From contig NZ_AXAS01000001.1 of the NCBI RefSeq assembly GCF_000472925.1, forward strand, positions 310,001 to 374,000: a stretch of DNA of 64,000 nucleotides, in the 5' to 3' direction. The notes below the pieces were generated by a model, which ran no database searches, was not told the origin of the DNA, and was given only the letters and a program-made list of their open reading frames with translations. Shown here one piece after another: positions 38,281-48,594 of the stretch (its first letter is position 1; every line of letters starts with the position of its first letter). Made by a program: the position numbers and the translations under genes. The stretch is from Bradyrhizobium sp. Ec3.3 (lineage in GTDB: Bacteria; Pseudomonadota; Alphaproteobacteria; Rhizobiales; Xanthobacteraceae).

Positions 38281-39807
38281 CTACGCCCTCGCCCGCTCGT
38301 TGCGGATGGAGAGGAGTTCCACGGGGCGGTCGGGGATCACGATCCGGAAGGTGGCGCCGATGGTGCCCTCGACGAGGTGGATGTCGCCGCCATGAGCACG
38401 GATGAGCTCGGCGGCGATCGCCAGCCCGAGCCCGCTGCCGCCTGGGCGGCCCGAGGTCTGGAACGCCTCGAACAGGTGCTCCCGGGTCTTTTGCGGCACG
38501 CCGGGGCCGGTATCGGAAACCTCCAGGATCGCGACCGCGCCCTCGCGCTTGCCCGTGATCCGGATCTGCTGCGGGCCGGTCGCGCTCGCGGCGTGGGTTT
38601 CCAACGCCTGCGCCGCGTTGCGGACGAGGTTGAGCAGCACGCGGAACAGCTGGTCGGGGTCGGCATCGATCGACAGCCCGCGCTCGATCGCGGCAACCCA
38701 GGTGATCGAGGCATCGGAGGCGAGGCCCGCGGTCTCGCGCACCTCTACGACCACCGGCTCGATCAGGATCAGGCGGCGATCGGGCGCGGCCTCCTGGGCG
38801 CGGCCGTAGGACAGGGTCGACTGGCAGAACGCGATGGCGCGCTCGAGCGAGCGCACGAGCTTTGGCGCAAAGCGCTGCACCCGCGGATCGGGCACGCTGG
38901 CGAGTTGGTCGGACAGCAGCTGCGCCGAGGCCAGCAGGTTGCGCAAATCGTGGTTGATCTTGGAGACGGCAAGACCAAGGGCTGCGAGCCGGCTCTTCTG
39001 ATGCAGCATCGACATCAGGTCGCGCTGCATGTCCGACAGCTCGCGCTCGGCCACCCCGATCTCGTCACCGCGCTGGCTCGGCACGATGATTCCCGCCGAA
39101 CTCTCGGGGTTTTCATGGAAGCCGACCAGGCTCGCGGTCAGCCGCCGCATCGGCCGCACGAACAGATAATGGAGCGCGAGATAAACGAGGCCCGCGGTCA
39201 GCACCGCGATGAACAGCGCGACCACCACGACGTTGCGGGAGAAGCGGTACATCGCCTGCCGCAGCGGCAATTCGTCGGTGACGACCTCGATGAACTGCGC
39301 ATTGCCGCTCGCCGGGCCGACGATGCGGATGGCCTGGTTGCCGGTCTCCAGCATCATCTGGAACGAGCCAGTGATCGCTTGCCACGCCGTCATCTCGCGC
39401 AGGTCGATGTCGTGCTCGATCGCGGCCGGCAGATCGGCGCTGGCGAGCAGGCGGCGCTGTTGGCCCATCTTGATGGCGACGGCGCGCGCGTTGATGCTCT
39501 TGAGGATCTGCCGCGACAGCGAGTCCGGGACCATGCCGAGCGGCGCGGCGTCGAGCACCAGGGCCGCGGTGTTCGCCGCGGCGACGCGGTCGTTCAGCCG
39601 GTTGACCCAGAAGTTGGCGATCGCGGGCACGTAGAGCATGCTCGCTGCGATCATCACCAGGGGGACGGTCAGCAGCAGCAGCTTGCCGGACAGGCCGAGC
39701 CGGCGCGGGGCGCGCGGCCGCACCGCCGCCGGCGACCCCGGGTCTTGGGGCTCCAGGTCCTGCGGCTCCAGGCCCCTTTGGGCGCGCTGAAGGTCTGTCG
39801 CTGACAC
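38281..39807 (-). CDS. Sensor histidine kinase (HAMP, HisKA-like, HATPase)
   Basis: 508 residues. Membrane segments at about 41-60 and 192-216 flank a periplasmic sensor region of some 130 residues. HAMP follows (RPMRRLTASL). The dimerisation box has His286 in KINHDLRNLLASAQ, and the ATPase part has N-box LNLVRNAAQALE, G1 DTGPGVP and G2 GGSGLGLAIAAEL. It should autophosphorylate in response to an envelope signal. No response regulator lies next to it, so it is an orphan kinase. The 5' end faces the rpmH operon. Confidence 0.9.
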   Translation of the reverse strand: MSATDLQRAQRGLEPQDLEPQDPGSPAAVRPRAPRRLGLSGKLLLLTVPLVMIAASMLYVPAIANFWVNRLNDRVAAANTAALVLDAAPLGMVPDSLSRQILKSINARAVAIKMGQQRRLLASADLPAAIEHDIDLREMTAWQAITGSFQMMLETGNQAIRIVGPASGNAQFIEVVTDELPLRQAMYRFSRNVVVVALFIAVLTAGLVYLALHYLFVRPMRRLTASLVGFHENPESSAGIIVPSQRGDEIGVAERELSDMQRDLMSMLHQKSRLAALGLAVSKINHDLRNLLASAQLLSDQLASVPDPRVQRFAPKLVRSLERAIAFCQSTLSYGRAQEAAPDRRLILIEPVVVEVRETAGLASDASITWVAAIERGLSIDADPDQLFRVLLNLVRNAAQALETHAASATGPQQIRITGKREGAVAILEVSDTGPGVPQKTREHLFEAFQTSGRPGGSGLGLAIAAELIRAHGGDIHLVEGTIGATFRIVIPDRPVELLSIRNERARA

Positions 39808-39987
39808 GAATTTCGCCTTCGTTGGCCTCGACTTGTGGAGGATGCGACCCGTAGCACCTGCCGGTCAAATTACGGATCGCTAATCTGCCAAGGTAGGATG
39901 TAGGCGCGGAAACGGCGAGTCGCTACCTCCACTGGGAAAAACCCCGCGGAAACAGCGATATTCGCCAATTGGACCCGCCCCGCGGCG

Positions 39988-40016
39988 TTGACGAAAACGG
40001 GACGCTCCCTTATAAG
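39988..40016 (+). promoter_or_regulatory. Promoter of the rpmH-rnpA-yidC operon (TTGACG-N17-TATAAG)
   Basis: A -35 TTGACG at 39988-39993 and a -10 TATAAG at 40011-40016 are separated by exactly 17 bp, close to the vegetative sigma-70 consensus. It lies about 140 bp upstream of rpmH, in the otherwise gene-free stretch 39808-40157, and has the right orientation. That stretch holds nothing else I recognise. Confidence 0.65.
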
Positions 40017-40157
40017 CCGCGCCGAATTGTCCGCGATGACCCGGTGTGACACCGGGAGCGGCTCTTTTGGGGCCGGAAAGGGCCCGTTTTGGGCCGCATC
40101 TTTCGGACGTATCCATCAATTCCAAAGGCAAATTGCCCGGTCAGCGGAGAACAACCC

Positions 40158-40292
40158 GTGAAGCGGACTTATCAACCCAGCAAACTGGTGCGCAAGCGCC
40201 GTCACGGCTTCCGTGCTCGCCTCGCCACCGCCGGCGGCCGCAAGGTCCTCGCCGCCCGCCGCGCCCGCGGCCGCAAGCGTCTGAGCGCCTGA
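40158..40292 (+). CDS. rpmH: 50S ribosomal protein L34
   Basis: 44 residues from a GTG start at 40158, the position required by the universal N-terminus [20 protein letters not shown]. The sequence is extremely basic, ending in [11 protein letters not shown], and is the normal length. L34 sits in the large ribosomal subunit. It opens the conserved rpmH-rnpA-yidC-engB cluster; a ribosome site is weak, as often with this gene. Confidence 0.97.
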   Translation: MKRTYQPSKLVRKRRHGFRARLATAGGRKVLAARRARGRKRLSA

Positions 40293-40321
40293 GCCGGACT
40301 GGCCCTTTTTGGGATTTCATC

Positions 40322-40699
40322 ATGGATCGGCTGAGGCAGCGGGCGGATTTCCTCGCCGTTGCCAATGGCGCGCGGGTGAACAGGCCCGCGTTCGTCCTGC
40401 AAAGCCGTCGCCGCGATGACGCCGGCCCGATCCGGGTCGGCTTTACCGTTACCAAGAAAAACGGCACCGCTACCGAGCGCAATCGCATCCGGCGCAGGCT
40501 TCGCGAACTGGTGAAGTGCTGCGACCCGCTGTCGATGCACCCCCACCATGATTATGTGCTAGTCGGCCGCAGGGACGCGCTGACGCGCGAATTCGCGGTC
40601 ATGCTCGACGACCTCCGTGCAGCGTTCGCCCAATCGCAGCGGCCGGCGACGAAGGGACGCGGGCAGAAGCCCTTACCTGCGGACCGCAAACCGGACTGA
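40322..40699 (+). CDS. rnpA: Ribonuclease P protein component
   Basis: 125 residues from an ATG at 40322, 29 bp after rpmH. It shows the RNase P fold motif VGFTVTKKNGTATERNRIRRRLRE, including the RNR RNA-binding signature (ATERNRIRRRLR). It assists the catalytic RNA in trimming tRNA 5' leaders. Position between rpmH and yidC confirms identity. Confidence 0.96.
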   Translation: MDRLRQRADFLAVANGARVNRPAFVLQSRRRDDAGPIRVGFTVTKKNGTATERNRIRRRLRELVKCCDPLSMHPHHDYVLVGRRDALTREFAVMLDDLRAAFAQSQRPATKGRGQKPLPADRKPD

Positions 40700-40715
40700 T
40701 GACGAGAATCCAGAG

Positions 40716-42584
40716 ATGACCGACAATCGCAACACCATCCTCGCCGTCATTCTGTCCGGCCTGGTGCTGATCGCGTGGCAGTATTTCTACAACGTGCCGC
40801 AGATGGAGAAGCAGCGGGCGCAGCAGCAGGCGCAGGCCGAGCTTCAGAAGAACGCGCCGCAGCCGAGCCCGACCGCCTCGCCCCAATCCGGAACCGCGAC
40901 GACCGCGCCGCAGGCCGGCGCCACGCCGGCACCGGCCGCGCCTACCTCCGGCAACCAGCCGGTCGTTGCCCGCGACACCGCGATTGCAGCCAGCCCGCGC
41001 GTGAAGATCGACACCCCGCGCCTTGCCGGCAGCATCGCGCTGAAGGGCGGCCGCATCGACGACCTCGCGCTGGTGCAGTACCGCGAGACGGTCGACCCGA
41101 GCTCGCCGCCGATCATCCTCTATTCGCCGTCCGGCACCGCGCAGCCTTATTACGCCGAGTTCGGCTGGGTGCGGGGACAGGGCGTCTCGGCCAAGCTGCC
41201 GGACGCCTCGACGGTCTGGCAGCAGGACGGCTCGGGCAACCTGACGCCGTCGACGCCGGTCGTGCTGAAATATGACAATGGCGAGGGCCTGACCTTCCGC
41301 CGGACCATCGCGGTCGACGACCACTATCTCTTCACCATCAAGGACGAGGTGAGCAATGTCGGCAATGCGCCGGTCACTCTCTATCCTTACGCGCTGATCT
41401 CGCGCCACGGCACGCCGCAGGTCTCCGGCTACTACATCCTGCATGAAGGCCTGATCGGCTATCTCGGCGAGCATGGCTTGCAGGAATACGCCTACAAGAA
41501 GATCGACGAAGCCAAGCAGGTGAACTTCAAGGCCACCGACGGCTGGCTGGGCATCACCGACAAGTACTGGGCTTCGGCGCTGTTGCCCGACACCAATGCG
41601 CAGCTCCAGGCGCGCTTTTCGTCGGATCTCGCCAACAATATCCGGAGCTACCAGACCGACTATCTGCTCGATCCCGTGACCGTCGCGATCGGCGGCACCG
41701 CGACGGCGAATGCGCGGCTGTTCGCCGGCGCCAAGGAAGCCGGCGTCGTCGGCGTGTTCCCGTTCGCAGGCCTCGGCGGCTACAACAAGGATCTCGGCCT
41801 GAACCATTTCGATCTGTTGATCGACTGGGGCTGGTTCTACTTCATCACCAAGCCGATGTTCTTAGGCCTCGACTTCTTCTACCGCTTCTTCGGCAATTTC
41901 GGCATCTCGATCCTGCTCGTGACCGTCATCGTGAAGCTGCTGTTCTTCCCGCTGGCGAACAAGTCCTACGCCTCGATGGCGAAGATGAAGTCGATCCAGC
42001 CGCAGCTTCAGGCGCTCCGCGAGCGCTATCCCGACGACAAGGTGAAGCAGCAGCAGGAGATGATGGAGATCTACCGCAAGGAGAAGATCAATCCGGTCGC
42101 CGGCTGTCTTCCCGTGGTGATCCAGATCCCCGTGTTCTTCTCGCTCTACAAGGTGCTGTTCGTCACCATCGAGATGCGGCACGCGCATTTCTACGGCTGG
42201 ATCAAGGACCTCTCGGCGCCGGATCCGACCAATTTGTTCACGCTGTTCGGGCTGATCCCGTTCGATCCGACCACGATCCCGGTGTTCGGCCACTATCTCG
42301 CGCTCGGCATCTGGCCGATCATCATGGGCATCACGATGTGGTTCCAGATGAAGCTGAACCCGACGCCGCCGGATCCGACGCAGAAGATCATCTTCGACTG
42401 GATGCCGCTGATCTTCACCTTCATGCTGGCGGGCTTCCCCGCGGGCCTCGTGATCTACTGGGCCTGGAACAACACGCTCTCGGTGATCCAGCAAAGCTTC
42501 ATCATGCGCCGCAACGGCGTGAAGGTGGAGCTGTTCGACAACATCCGCAGCTCGTTCAAAAAAAAAGTGACTGAGGCGACCTAA
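40716..42584 (+). CDS. yidC: Membrane protein insertase YidC
   Basis: 622 residues from an ATG at 40716, 16 bp after rnpA. TM1 (ILAVILSGLVLIAWQYFYNV) is followed by a Pro/Ala/Gln-rich linker, a large periplasmic P1 domain (about residues 120-370), and the conserved insertase core: FGISILLVTVIVKLLFFPLA with the groove arginine in ANKSYASMAKMKSIQPQLQ, then GCLPVVIQIPVFFSLYKVLF and three further TMs. It inserts inner-membrane proteins with or without Sec. The end overlaps no gene; a palindrome follows immediately. Confidence 0.97.
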   Translation: MTDNRNTILAVILSGLVLIAWQYFYNVPQMEKQRAQQQAQAELQKNAPQPSPTASPQSGTATTAPQAGATPAPAAPTSGNQPVVARDTAIAASPRVKIDTPRLAGSIALKGGRIDDLALVQYRETVDPSSPPIILYSPSGTAQPYYAEFGWVRGQGVSAKLPDASTVWQQDGSGNLTPSTPVVLKYDNGEGLTFRRTIAVDDHYLFTIKDEVSNVGNAPVTLYPYALISRHGTPQVSGYYILHEGLIGYLGEHGLQEYAYKKIDEAKQVNFKATDGWLGITDKYWASALLPDTNAQLQARFSSDLANNIRSYQTDYLLDPVTVAIGGTATANARLFAGAKEAGVVGVFPFAGLGGYNKDLGLNHFDLLIDWGWFYFITKPMFLGLDFFYRFFGNFGISILLVTVIVKLLFFPLANKSYASMAKMKSIQPQLQALRERYPDDKVKQQQEMMEIYRKEKINPVAGCLPVVIQIPVFFSLYKVLFVTIEMRHAHFYGWIKDLSAPDPTNLFTLFGLIPFDPTTIPVFGHYLALGIWPIIMGITMWFQMKLNPTPPDPTQKIIFDWMPLIFTFMLAGFPAGLVIYWAWNNTLSVIQQSFIMRRNGVKVELFDNIRSSFKKKVTEAT

Positions 42585-42587
42585 CGC

Positions 42588-42674
42588 CGTCATTGCGAGG
42601 AGCGAAGCGACGAAGCAATCCAGACTGTTTCCGCGGAGAAAGTCTGGATTGCTTCGCTTCGCTCGCAATGACGC
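42588..42674. repeat. Palindromic element (GTCATTGCGAGGAGCGAAGCG family)
   Basis: The arms CGTCATTGCGAG and CTCGCAATGACG, with inner arms GAAGCAATCCAGACT and AGTCTGGATTGCTTC, give one long hairpin around a short loop. It lies 4 bp after the yidC stop and before engB. Many Bradyrhizobium-type genomes carry this element. It may stabilise the yidC message or end part of transcription. Confidence 0.85.
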
Positions 42675-42695
42675 GGGGAGCGAGCGGGCATTCGC

Positions 42696-43346
42696 ATGAA
42701 CGCAGAAACCGACGACAGGCTGATCGAAGCGGGGCGAAAGCTGTTCGCGCGCGACTGGCAGTTCATCTGGGCGTCGCCCTCGATTCAAACGCTGCCACCG
42801 ATGGCGGGGCTGGAGATCGCCTTTGCCGGGCGCTCCAATGTCGGCAAGTCGAGCCTGATCAACGCGCTGACCGGCCGCAACAATCTCGCGCGCACCTCGC
42901 ATACGCCGGGGCGGACGCAGGAGCTGATCTTCTTCGAAGTCCCAGGAAAGTCCGACCTGCGGCTCGTCGACATGCCCGGCTACGGCTATGCCAAGGCGCC
43001 GAAGACGCAGGTCGCATCCTGGACCGACCTGATCCACAAATTCCTGCTCGGCCGCGCATCACTGGCGCGCGTCTATGTGCTGATCGACGCGCGGCACGGC
43101 CTCAAGGATGTCGATCTCGAAATCCTGAAGACGCTCGACCGTTCGGCCGTCAGCTACCAGATCGTGCTGACCAAGGCCGATCAGGTGAAGGCTTCGGAGC
43201 TTGCCAGCCGTATCACCGAAACGGAAGCGGCGCTGGCAAAGCACCCGGCGGCGTTTCCGAACGTGCTCGCGACCTCCTCGCGCAGCTCGACCGGCATGGA
43301 GAGCTTGCGCGCCGCGATGGCACGGCTGCTGGAAGAGCGGGCGTGA
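42696..43346 (+). CDS. engB: Ribosome biogenesis GTP-binding protein EngB/YsxC
   Basis: 216 residues from an ATG at 42696. It is a small TrmE-Era family GTPase: G1 [10 protein letters not shown]2 region [10 protein letters not shown]3 DMPGYGYA, G4 TKAD, and G5 SSRSSTG. EngB helps assemble the large ribosomal subunit and is often essential. It follows yidC as in many alphaproteobacteria. The stop overlaps the start of the DUF423 gene. Confidence 0.96.
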   Translation: MNAETDDRLIEAGRKLFARDWQFIWASPSIQTLPPMAGLEIAFAGRSNVGKSSLINALTGRNNLARTSHTPGRTQELIFFEVPGKSDLRLVDMPGYGYAKAPKTQVASWTDLIHKFLLGRASLARVYVLIDARHGLKDVDLEILKTLDRSAVSYQIVLTKADQVKASELASRITETEAALAKHPAAFPNVLATSSRSSTGMESLRAAMARLLEERA

Positions 43347-43711
43347 TGCCGCAAGCGTTCCGCCTGTTGATCGGGCTTGCCGGTTTGATGGGCGCCGCCG
43401 GCATGGCGCTGGCAGCGGCTGGCGCCCACGGCGCGGAGGCAAGCCGGCTCGCCACGGCAAGCTCGATGCTGCTGTTTCACGCAACTGCCATATTGGCGAC
43501 GACGGCGCTGCTCGCGCGCGGCCTTCTGCACGGCGGAATTGGCCTCACCGCCGCCTTCGGCTTCGCGATTGCGGCCGCATTGTTCGCCGGCGACCTGACG
43601 CTGCGCCAATACGCCGGCCATTCGCTGTTTCCCTACGCCGCGCCGACGGGCGGCACGCTGATGATTTTGAGCTGGCTGGCGGTGGGCGTGGCAGCGGTAG
43701 TGCCGCGTTGA
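43346..43711 (+). CDS. DUF423 (YgdD-like) membrane protein
   Basis: 121 residues; the ATG at 43346 overlaps the engB stop by 1 bp, so translation is coupled. Four hydrophobic segments and the opening LIGLAGLMGAAGMALAAAGAHG (with the conserved GAxGVxLGAFGAHG-like pattern) are typical of DUF423. The role is unknown. Confidence 0.87.
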   Translation: MPQAFRLLIGLAGLMGAAGMALAAAGAHGAEASRLATASSMLLFHATAILATTALLARGLLHGGIGLTAAFGFAIAAALFAGDLTLRQYAGHSLFPYAAPTGGTLMILSWLAVGVAAVVPR

Positions 43712-43720
43712 TAACTCTCG

Positions 43721-43872
43721 TGCCCCGGACGCAGCGCAGCGCTTCAGCGGTGCGCTGCTGAGCCGGGCCCATGCCGACGCTGGGTCCCGGTCCAGCGGCG
43801 CGTCACCATAGCGCGTCGAAGACGCGCGTGGACGCGCTTTTGGTGCCGCACCGCGTCCGGGACACGAGAGTG
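43721..43872. repeat. Palindromic intergenic element (GTGCCCCGGACGC family)
   Basis: The ends CTCGTGCCCCGGACGC and GCGTCCGGGACACGAG are near-perfect inverted repeats about 120 bp apart. Further internal pairs (GCGCAGCGC, CGCGTCGAAGACGCGCG) give extra hairpins. It fills most of the gap between DUF423 and argB. Confidence 0.72.
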
Positions 43873-43949
43873 GTGCGGATGACGCTTTGCGCCTCGCCCG
43901 CCAATCGGATAGAACGCGGCCCGACAGTCCCGCCAGCGAGATCCGCCCC

Positions 43950-44837
43950 ATGACCGACATCTCTCCGCTCGACCAGGCCCGCATCCTGTCCGAAGCGCTG
44001 CCGCACATGCAGCAGTACGACGAGGAAACCATCGTCATCAAATATGGCGGCCATGCCATGGGCGACGAGGAGACCGCGAAGAATTTTGCCCGCGACATCG
44101 TCCTGCTCGAGCAGACCGCGATCAACCCGGTGGTCGTGCATGGCGGCGGGCCGCAGATCGCGACCATGCTCAAGCGCCTCGGCATCGTCTCGGAGTTTGC
44201 CGCGGGCCTGCGCATCACCGACAAGGCGACCATCGAGATCGTCGAGATGGTGCTCGCCGGCTCCATCAACAAGCAGCTCGTCGGCTACATCAATGAAGCC
44301 GGCGGCAAGGCCGTCGGCCTCTGCGGCAAGGACGGCAACATGGTGACCGCCACCAAGGCGACGCGCACCATGATCGATCCCGGCTCCAACATCGAGAAGG
44401 TGGTCGATCTCGGCTTCGTCGGCGAGCCGAAGAAAGTCGATCTCACTTTGCTCAACCAGCTCATCGGCTACGAGCTGATCCCGGTGCTCGCGCCGCTGGC
44501 GACCTCGAAGGAAGGCCAGACCTTCAACGTCAACGCCGACACCTTTGCCGGTGCGGTCGCTGGCGCGCTGAAGGCCAAGCGCCTGCTGCTGCTCACTGAC
44601 GTGCCGGGCGTGCTCGACAAGTCGAAGAAGCTGATCCCGCAACTCTCGGTGAAGGACGCGCGAAAACTAATCGCCGACGGCACCATTTCCGGCGGCATGA
44701 TCCCGAAGGTCGAGACCTGCATCTACGCGCTCGAACAGGGCGTGCAGGGCGTCGTCATCATCGACGGCAAGATGCAGCACGCGGTGCTGCTCGAGCTCTT
44801 CACCAACCAGGGCACGGGAACGCTGATCCACAAGTGA
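43950..44837 (+). CDS. argB: Acetylglutamate kinase
   Basis: 295 residues from an ATG at 43950. Amino-acid-kinase motifs are complete: [12 protein letters not shown] at the N-terminus, [10 protein letters not shown], the NAG-binding AGLRITD, and the ATP site [14 protein letters not shown] and [13 protein letters not shown]. It makes N-acetylglutamyl phosphate, the second step of arginine synthesis, and is normally feedback-inhibited by arginine. The next gene may start inside its stop region. Confidence 0.96.
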   Translation: MTDISPLDQARILSEALPHMQQYDEETIVIKYGGHAMGDEETAKNFARDIVLLEQTAINPVVVHGGGPQIATMLKRLGIVSEFAAGLRITDKATIEIVEMVLAGSINKQLVGYINEAGGKAVGLCGKDGNMVTATKATRTMIDPGSNIEKVVDLGFVGEPKKVDLTLLNQLIGYELIPVLAPLATSKEGQTFNVNADTFAGAVAGALKAKRLLLLTDVPGVLDKSKKLIPQLSVKDARKLIADGTISGGMIPKVETCIYALEQGVQGVVIIDGKMQHAVLLELFTNQGTGTLIHK

Positions 44838-45892
44838 GGGACGGGACGACGAGAGCAGCCGTCATGGCCGGGCCAAGGCGCCGCACCGCCCTGACCCGCC
44901 TCCTGATGACGTTGCCGGCGGCGGTCGTCTCGTTCTTCGCGTCGGCCGCCCCGGCTCTCGCCGACCTCAAGATCTGCAACCGCATGTCCTATGTCGTGGA
45001 AGCCGCGATCGGCATCGACGACAAGGCGGCGACCGCGACGCGCGGCTGGTTCCGGATCGATCCGGCCACCTGCCGCGTCGTGGTGCAGGGCACGCTGACC
45101 GCCGACCGTATCCTGCTCCATGCGCGCGCGCTCGGCGTCTATGGCGCCTCCCCGATCCCGCAGAATGGCAGCGACATGCTGTGCATCGCGCAGGAGAATT
45201 TTGTCATCGCTGCCGCGCGCCAATGCCGCAGCGGACAGACGCAAGCCGCCTTCACCCAGGTGACGCCGACGCAGGGCGACGACGGCAACCTCGTCGCCTA
45301 TCTCGCCGAGGACTCGGAGTATGACGACGAGCAGGCCCGGCTCGCCGGCATTCAGCGGCTGCTGGCGATCGCCGGCTATGACGCCGGCGCGATCGACGGC
45401 GTCGACGGACCGAAGACGCAATCAGCGCTCGCCGCTTTCCTGAAGAGCCGCGGGCTGCCATCCGACGTGACGCAGTCGCCGAACTTCTTCAAGACCATGG
45501 TCGACGCGGTGCAGACACCGTCACCAAGCGGGCTCACCTGGTGCAACGACACGCCGCACAAGGTGATGGCAGCGGTCGCGACCGACGACGGCAAGGCGGT
45601 GACGAGCCGCGGCTGGTACCGCATCGATCCCGGCAAGTGCCTGCACCCTGACGTCGCCGGCCAGCCGAAACAGATTTTCAGCTTTGCGGAAGCCGTCGAC
45701 GCCGACAACCGCACCATCAAGCTGAAGGACAAGCCGCTGAACTGGGGCGGCGAGAAGCAGCTTTGCACGCGCGAGACCAAGTTCGAGACCAACGAGCAGG
45801 TCGATTGCGGCGCGCGGGGATTTGCGGCGGCCGGCTTTGGCGCCGTCGACATGAGCAGCGGCGGCAAGACGCTGCGCTTTGCGATGCCGTGA
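44834..45892 (+). CDS. Secreted protein with two DUF1036 domains around a peptidoglycan-binding-like region
   Basis: 352 residues from a GTG at 44834 overlapping argB; an ATG at 44864 is an alternative that still leaves the signal peptide ([20 protein letters not shown], cut near ALA-DL). The first DUF1036 unit is at about 43-135 ([19 protein letters not shown] ... RGWFRIDP), the second at about 235-345 ([19 protein letters not shown] ... RGWYRIDP). Between them [20 protein letters not shown] resembles a peptidoglycan-binding_1 fold. Periplasmic, function unknown. Confidence 0.82.
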   Translation: MRDGTTRAAVMAGPRRRTALTRLLMTLPAAVVSFFASAAPALADLKICNRMSYVVEAAIGIDDKAATATRGWFRIDPATCRVVVQGTLTADRILLHARALGVYGASPIPQNGSDMLCIAQENFVIAAARQCRSGQTQAAFTQVTPTQGDDGNLVAYLAEDSEYDDEQARLAGIQRLLAIAGYDAGAIDGVDGPKTQSALAAFLKSRGLPSDVTQSPNFFKTMVDAVQTPSPSGLTWCNDTPHKVMAAVATDDGKAVTSRGWYRIDPGKCLHPDVAGQPKQIFSFAEAVDADNRTIKLKDKPLNWGGEKQLCTRETKFETNEQVDCGARGFAAAGFGAVDMSSGGKTLRFAMP

Positions 45893-45914
45893 GTGCTGGT
45901 GTGCGACTCGCGAC

Positions 45915-45962
45915 ACAATTACCGCTGTCCCGGGCTCGCGCTTCGCGCGCCCCGGGACGACG
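45915..45962. repeat. Short hairpin element upstream of HAD gene
   Basis: TGTCCCGGGCTCGCGCTTCGCGCG followed by CCCCGGGACGACG forms a hairpin (GTCCCGGGC.../...CCCGGGAC). Placed in the 87-bp gap between two rightward genes. It may be a reduced member of the palindrome families in this window. Confidence 0.5.
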
Positions 45963-45979
45963 AGTTTGAGAGAGCTTTG

Positions 45980-46669
45980 ATGACCCCACCCCGCCCCTTC
46001 ACCCATATCGACACCTGGGTGTTCGATCTCGACAACACACTCTATCCGCATCACGTCAACCTGTGGCAGCAGGTTGATGCGCGGATCGGGGAGTTCGTTT
46101 GCAGCTGGCTGAACGTGACGGCTGAGGAAGCGCGCAATATCCAGAAGGACTATTACCGCCGCTTCGGCACCACCATGCGCGGCATGATGACCCTGCACGG
46201 CGTGCGCGCCGACGACTACCTCGCCTATGTGCACAAGATCGATCACTCGCCGCTGCAACCGAATCCGGCGCTCGGCGAGGCCATCGCGAAACTTCCGGGG
46301 CGCAAGCTGATCCTGACCAACGGTTCGGTCGACCACGTCGATGCGGTGCTGTCGCGGCTTGGCCTCGCCACACATTTCGATGCGGTGTTCGATATCATCG
46401 CCGCCGAGTTCGAGCCGAAGCCGGCGCGGCAGACCTACCAGAAATTCCTCTCCGATCATGCGGTCGATCCGACCCGGGCCGCGATGTTCGAGGACCTCGC
46501 CCGCAACCTCACCGTTCCGCACGAGCTCGGCATGACCACGGTGCTGGTGGTGCCCGACGGCACGAAAGAAGTGGTCCGCGAGGACTGGGAACTGGAAGGC
46601 CGCGACGCCGCCCATGTCGACCATGTCACGGATGACCTGGCCGGGTTTTTGGCGAGGCTGTCGCGTTGA
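45980..46669 (+). CDS. HAD-family phosphatase, pyrimidine 5'-nucleotidase type
   Basis: 229 residues from an ATG at 45980. HAD motif I is VFDLDNTLYP, with the Tyr-Pro typical of the SDT1-like pyrimidine 5'-nucleotidase group; motif II is LILTNGSVDHV, motif III lysine is in FEPKPARQTY, and motif IV is AAMFEDLARN. It probably dephosphorylates UMP/CMP or a related metabolite. A hairpin element at 45915-45965 lies directly upstream. Confidence 0.87.
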   Translation: MTPPRPFTHIDTWVFDLDNTLYPHHVNLWQQVDARIGEFVCSWLNVTAEEARNIQKDYYRRFGTTMRGMMTLHGVRADDYLAYVHKIDHSPLQPNPALGEAIAKLPGRKLILTNGSVDHVDAVLSRLGLATHFDAVFDIIAAEFEPKPARQTYQKFLSDHAVDPTRAAMFEDLARNLTVPHELGMTTVLVVPDGTKEVVREDWELEGRDAAHVDHVTDDLAGFLARLSR

Positions 46670-46700
46670 GGCCGTTGCGGCGGTGAAGCCCCAATAAGGC

Positions 46701-46800
46701 GTCTTCCCCGCGAAAGCGGGGTATCCACTAATCACTGCTGTCTCGATTCATCACAACCGCCGCGGCGTACTGGATCACCCGCTTTCGCGGGTGAGGACGG
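46701..46800. repeat. Two-hairpin palindromic element, ORF-less copy (A)
   Basis: The left hairpin is CCCCGCGAAAGCGGGG and the right is CCCGCTTTCGCGGG, with CCGCCGCGGCGTACTGG before the right one. The same layout recurs at 49813, 50800, 55707 and, around an ORF, at 53884. It fills the gap between the HAD gene and dapD. Confidence 0.78.
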
Positions 46801-46884
46801 CGAACCAAGCTTGACTCCGTCCCCTCAAATCCCGAAAAAGCCCCCCAATCCGTCACAAATCATTCCCTCCTTGAGGAAATCCCG

Positions 46885-47730
<846 letters not shown>

Positions 47731-47755
47731 CTTCGCACCGCGAGCGCCATTCCTT

Positions 47756-47875
47756 CTCCGTCACCCTGGGGTGGCCGCGAAGCGGCCCTCGAAGGGCGAC
47801 GGCCCGGCTGCATCCCGGCGACATCTCGGCCGCTCATCCTTCAAGGCTCGCTACGCGAGCGCCTCAGGATGACGG
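47756..47875. repeat. Palindromic intergenic elements (CTCATCCTTCAAGGCTCGC type)
   Basis: Two units. The first has GGCCGCGAAGCGGCC inside a TCACCCTGGGG context. The second, TCATCCTTCAAGGCTCGC followed by GCGAGCGCCTCAGGATGA, folds as one long hairpin with matching ends. It lies between dapD and the DUF805 gene. Confidence 0.65.
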
Positions 47876-47949
47876 ATTGGCAGGGTCGAACCCAGCAATC
47901 CAATCAAGCGACCAATCACCGGGCGGCCTTCGCCGCCCGGAGCCTTCGC

Positions 47950-48594
47950 ATGGACTGGACCTGGTACCTCTTCCGCTCCGACGGCCGCATCAACCGCGCT
48001 CTGCTGTGGCAGGCGCTGCTGATCGTCGCGGTTCTGGCGGCCTTGCTCGGAATGATCGGTCAGGTGATCCACCTCCTCACCGCCAAGGGATCGTTGACCT
48101 TATCCTCAAAACTCGATTTCGACTTCGGCCTCGACGACCTCTTCAAACTGGTCGATCCTCGGGCCTACCGCTCGCTGGCATCCTTTGACCGCACGGATCT
48201 GATCCTGAAGGCGTTTGGCCTGGCGCTGTTTTCATGGATTTTCCTGGCAACGGCCATCAAGCGGTTGCACGACCGCGACAGGAGCGGCTGGTGGATCGTT
48301 GCGTTCTTCCTCGTCCCCGGCCTCTACAGTCAGTTCTCGGACCTGCTGCCTCACTCCAACTGGGTGCTTCCGTTCAGCCTCACTGCTTCGATCCTGTGGC
48401 TGTGGGGGTTGATCGAAATGTTCATTGTGCCCGGCACCTCGGGCAGCAACCGGTTCGGTCCAGATCCGCTGGCCGAAATCGAGGACGGCGCCGCATCGGC
48501 CCCTGCGAAAAACTGGGACCAGCAGAACGAGATCGAATTTGTCCCGCCCAGCGCTAGCCCGCCCGGCGGCATGCATGTTAAGCGGGGCGCATGA
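47950..48594 (+). CDS. DUF805 membrane protein
   Basis: 214 residues from an ATG at 47950. The N-terminus [20 protein letters not shown] and the later [20 protein letters not shown] are the DUF805 signatures (WYLF...GRinR and kRLHDrgrSGWW). Four membrane segments. An extra about 60-residue loop near residues 40-80 is longer than in minimal members. The stop overlaps the dapE start (ATGA), so the two are translationally coupled, though function is unknown. Confidence 0.84.
   Translation: MDWTWYLFRSDGRINRALLWQALLIVAVLAALLGMIGQVIHLLTAKGSLTLSSKLDFDFGLDDLFKLVDPRAYRSLASFDRTDLILKAFGLALFSWIFLATAIKRLHDRDRSGWWIVAFFLVPGLYSQFSDLLPHSNWVLPFSLTASILWLWGLIEMFIVPGTSGSNRFGPDPLAEIEDGAASAPAKNWDQQNEIEFVPPSASPPGGMHVKRGA

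Noticed and set aside
38233..39804. 523-codon plus-strand frame opposite the sensor kinase
   Set aside because: The minus-strand frame has all kinase motifs; this one is its shadow.
39808..40157. Possible replication origin near rpmH
   Set aside because: In many bacteria rpmH lies near dnaA/oriC, but no DnaA-box cluster, dnaA or AT-rich unwinding region is visible; a promoter explains the sequence.
42588..42674. Palindrome after yidC as an intrinsic terminator
   Set aside because: The hairpin has no downstream T-run and belongs to a dispersed repeat family, so I list it as a repeat.
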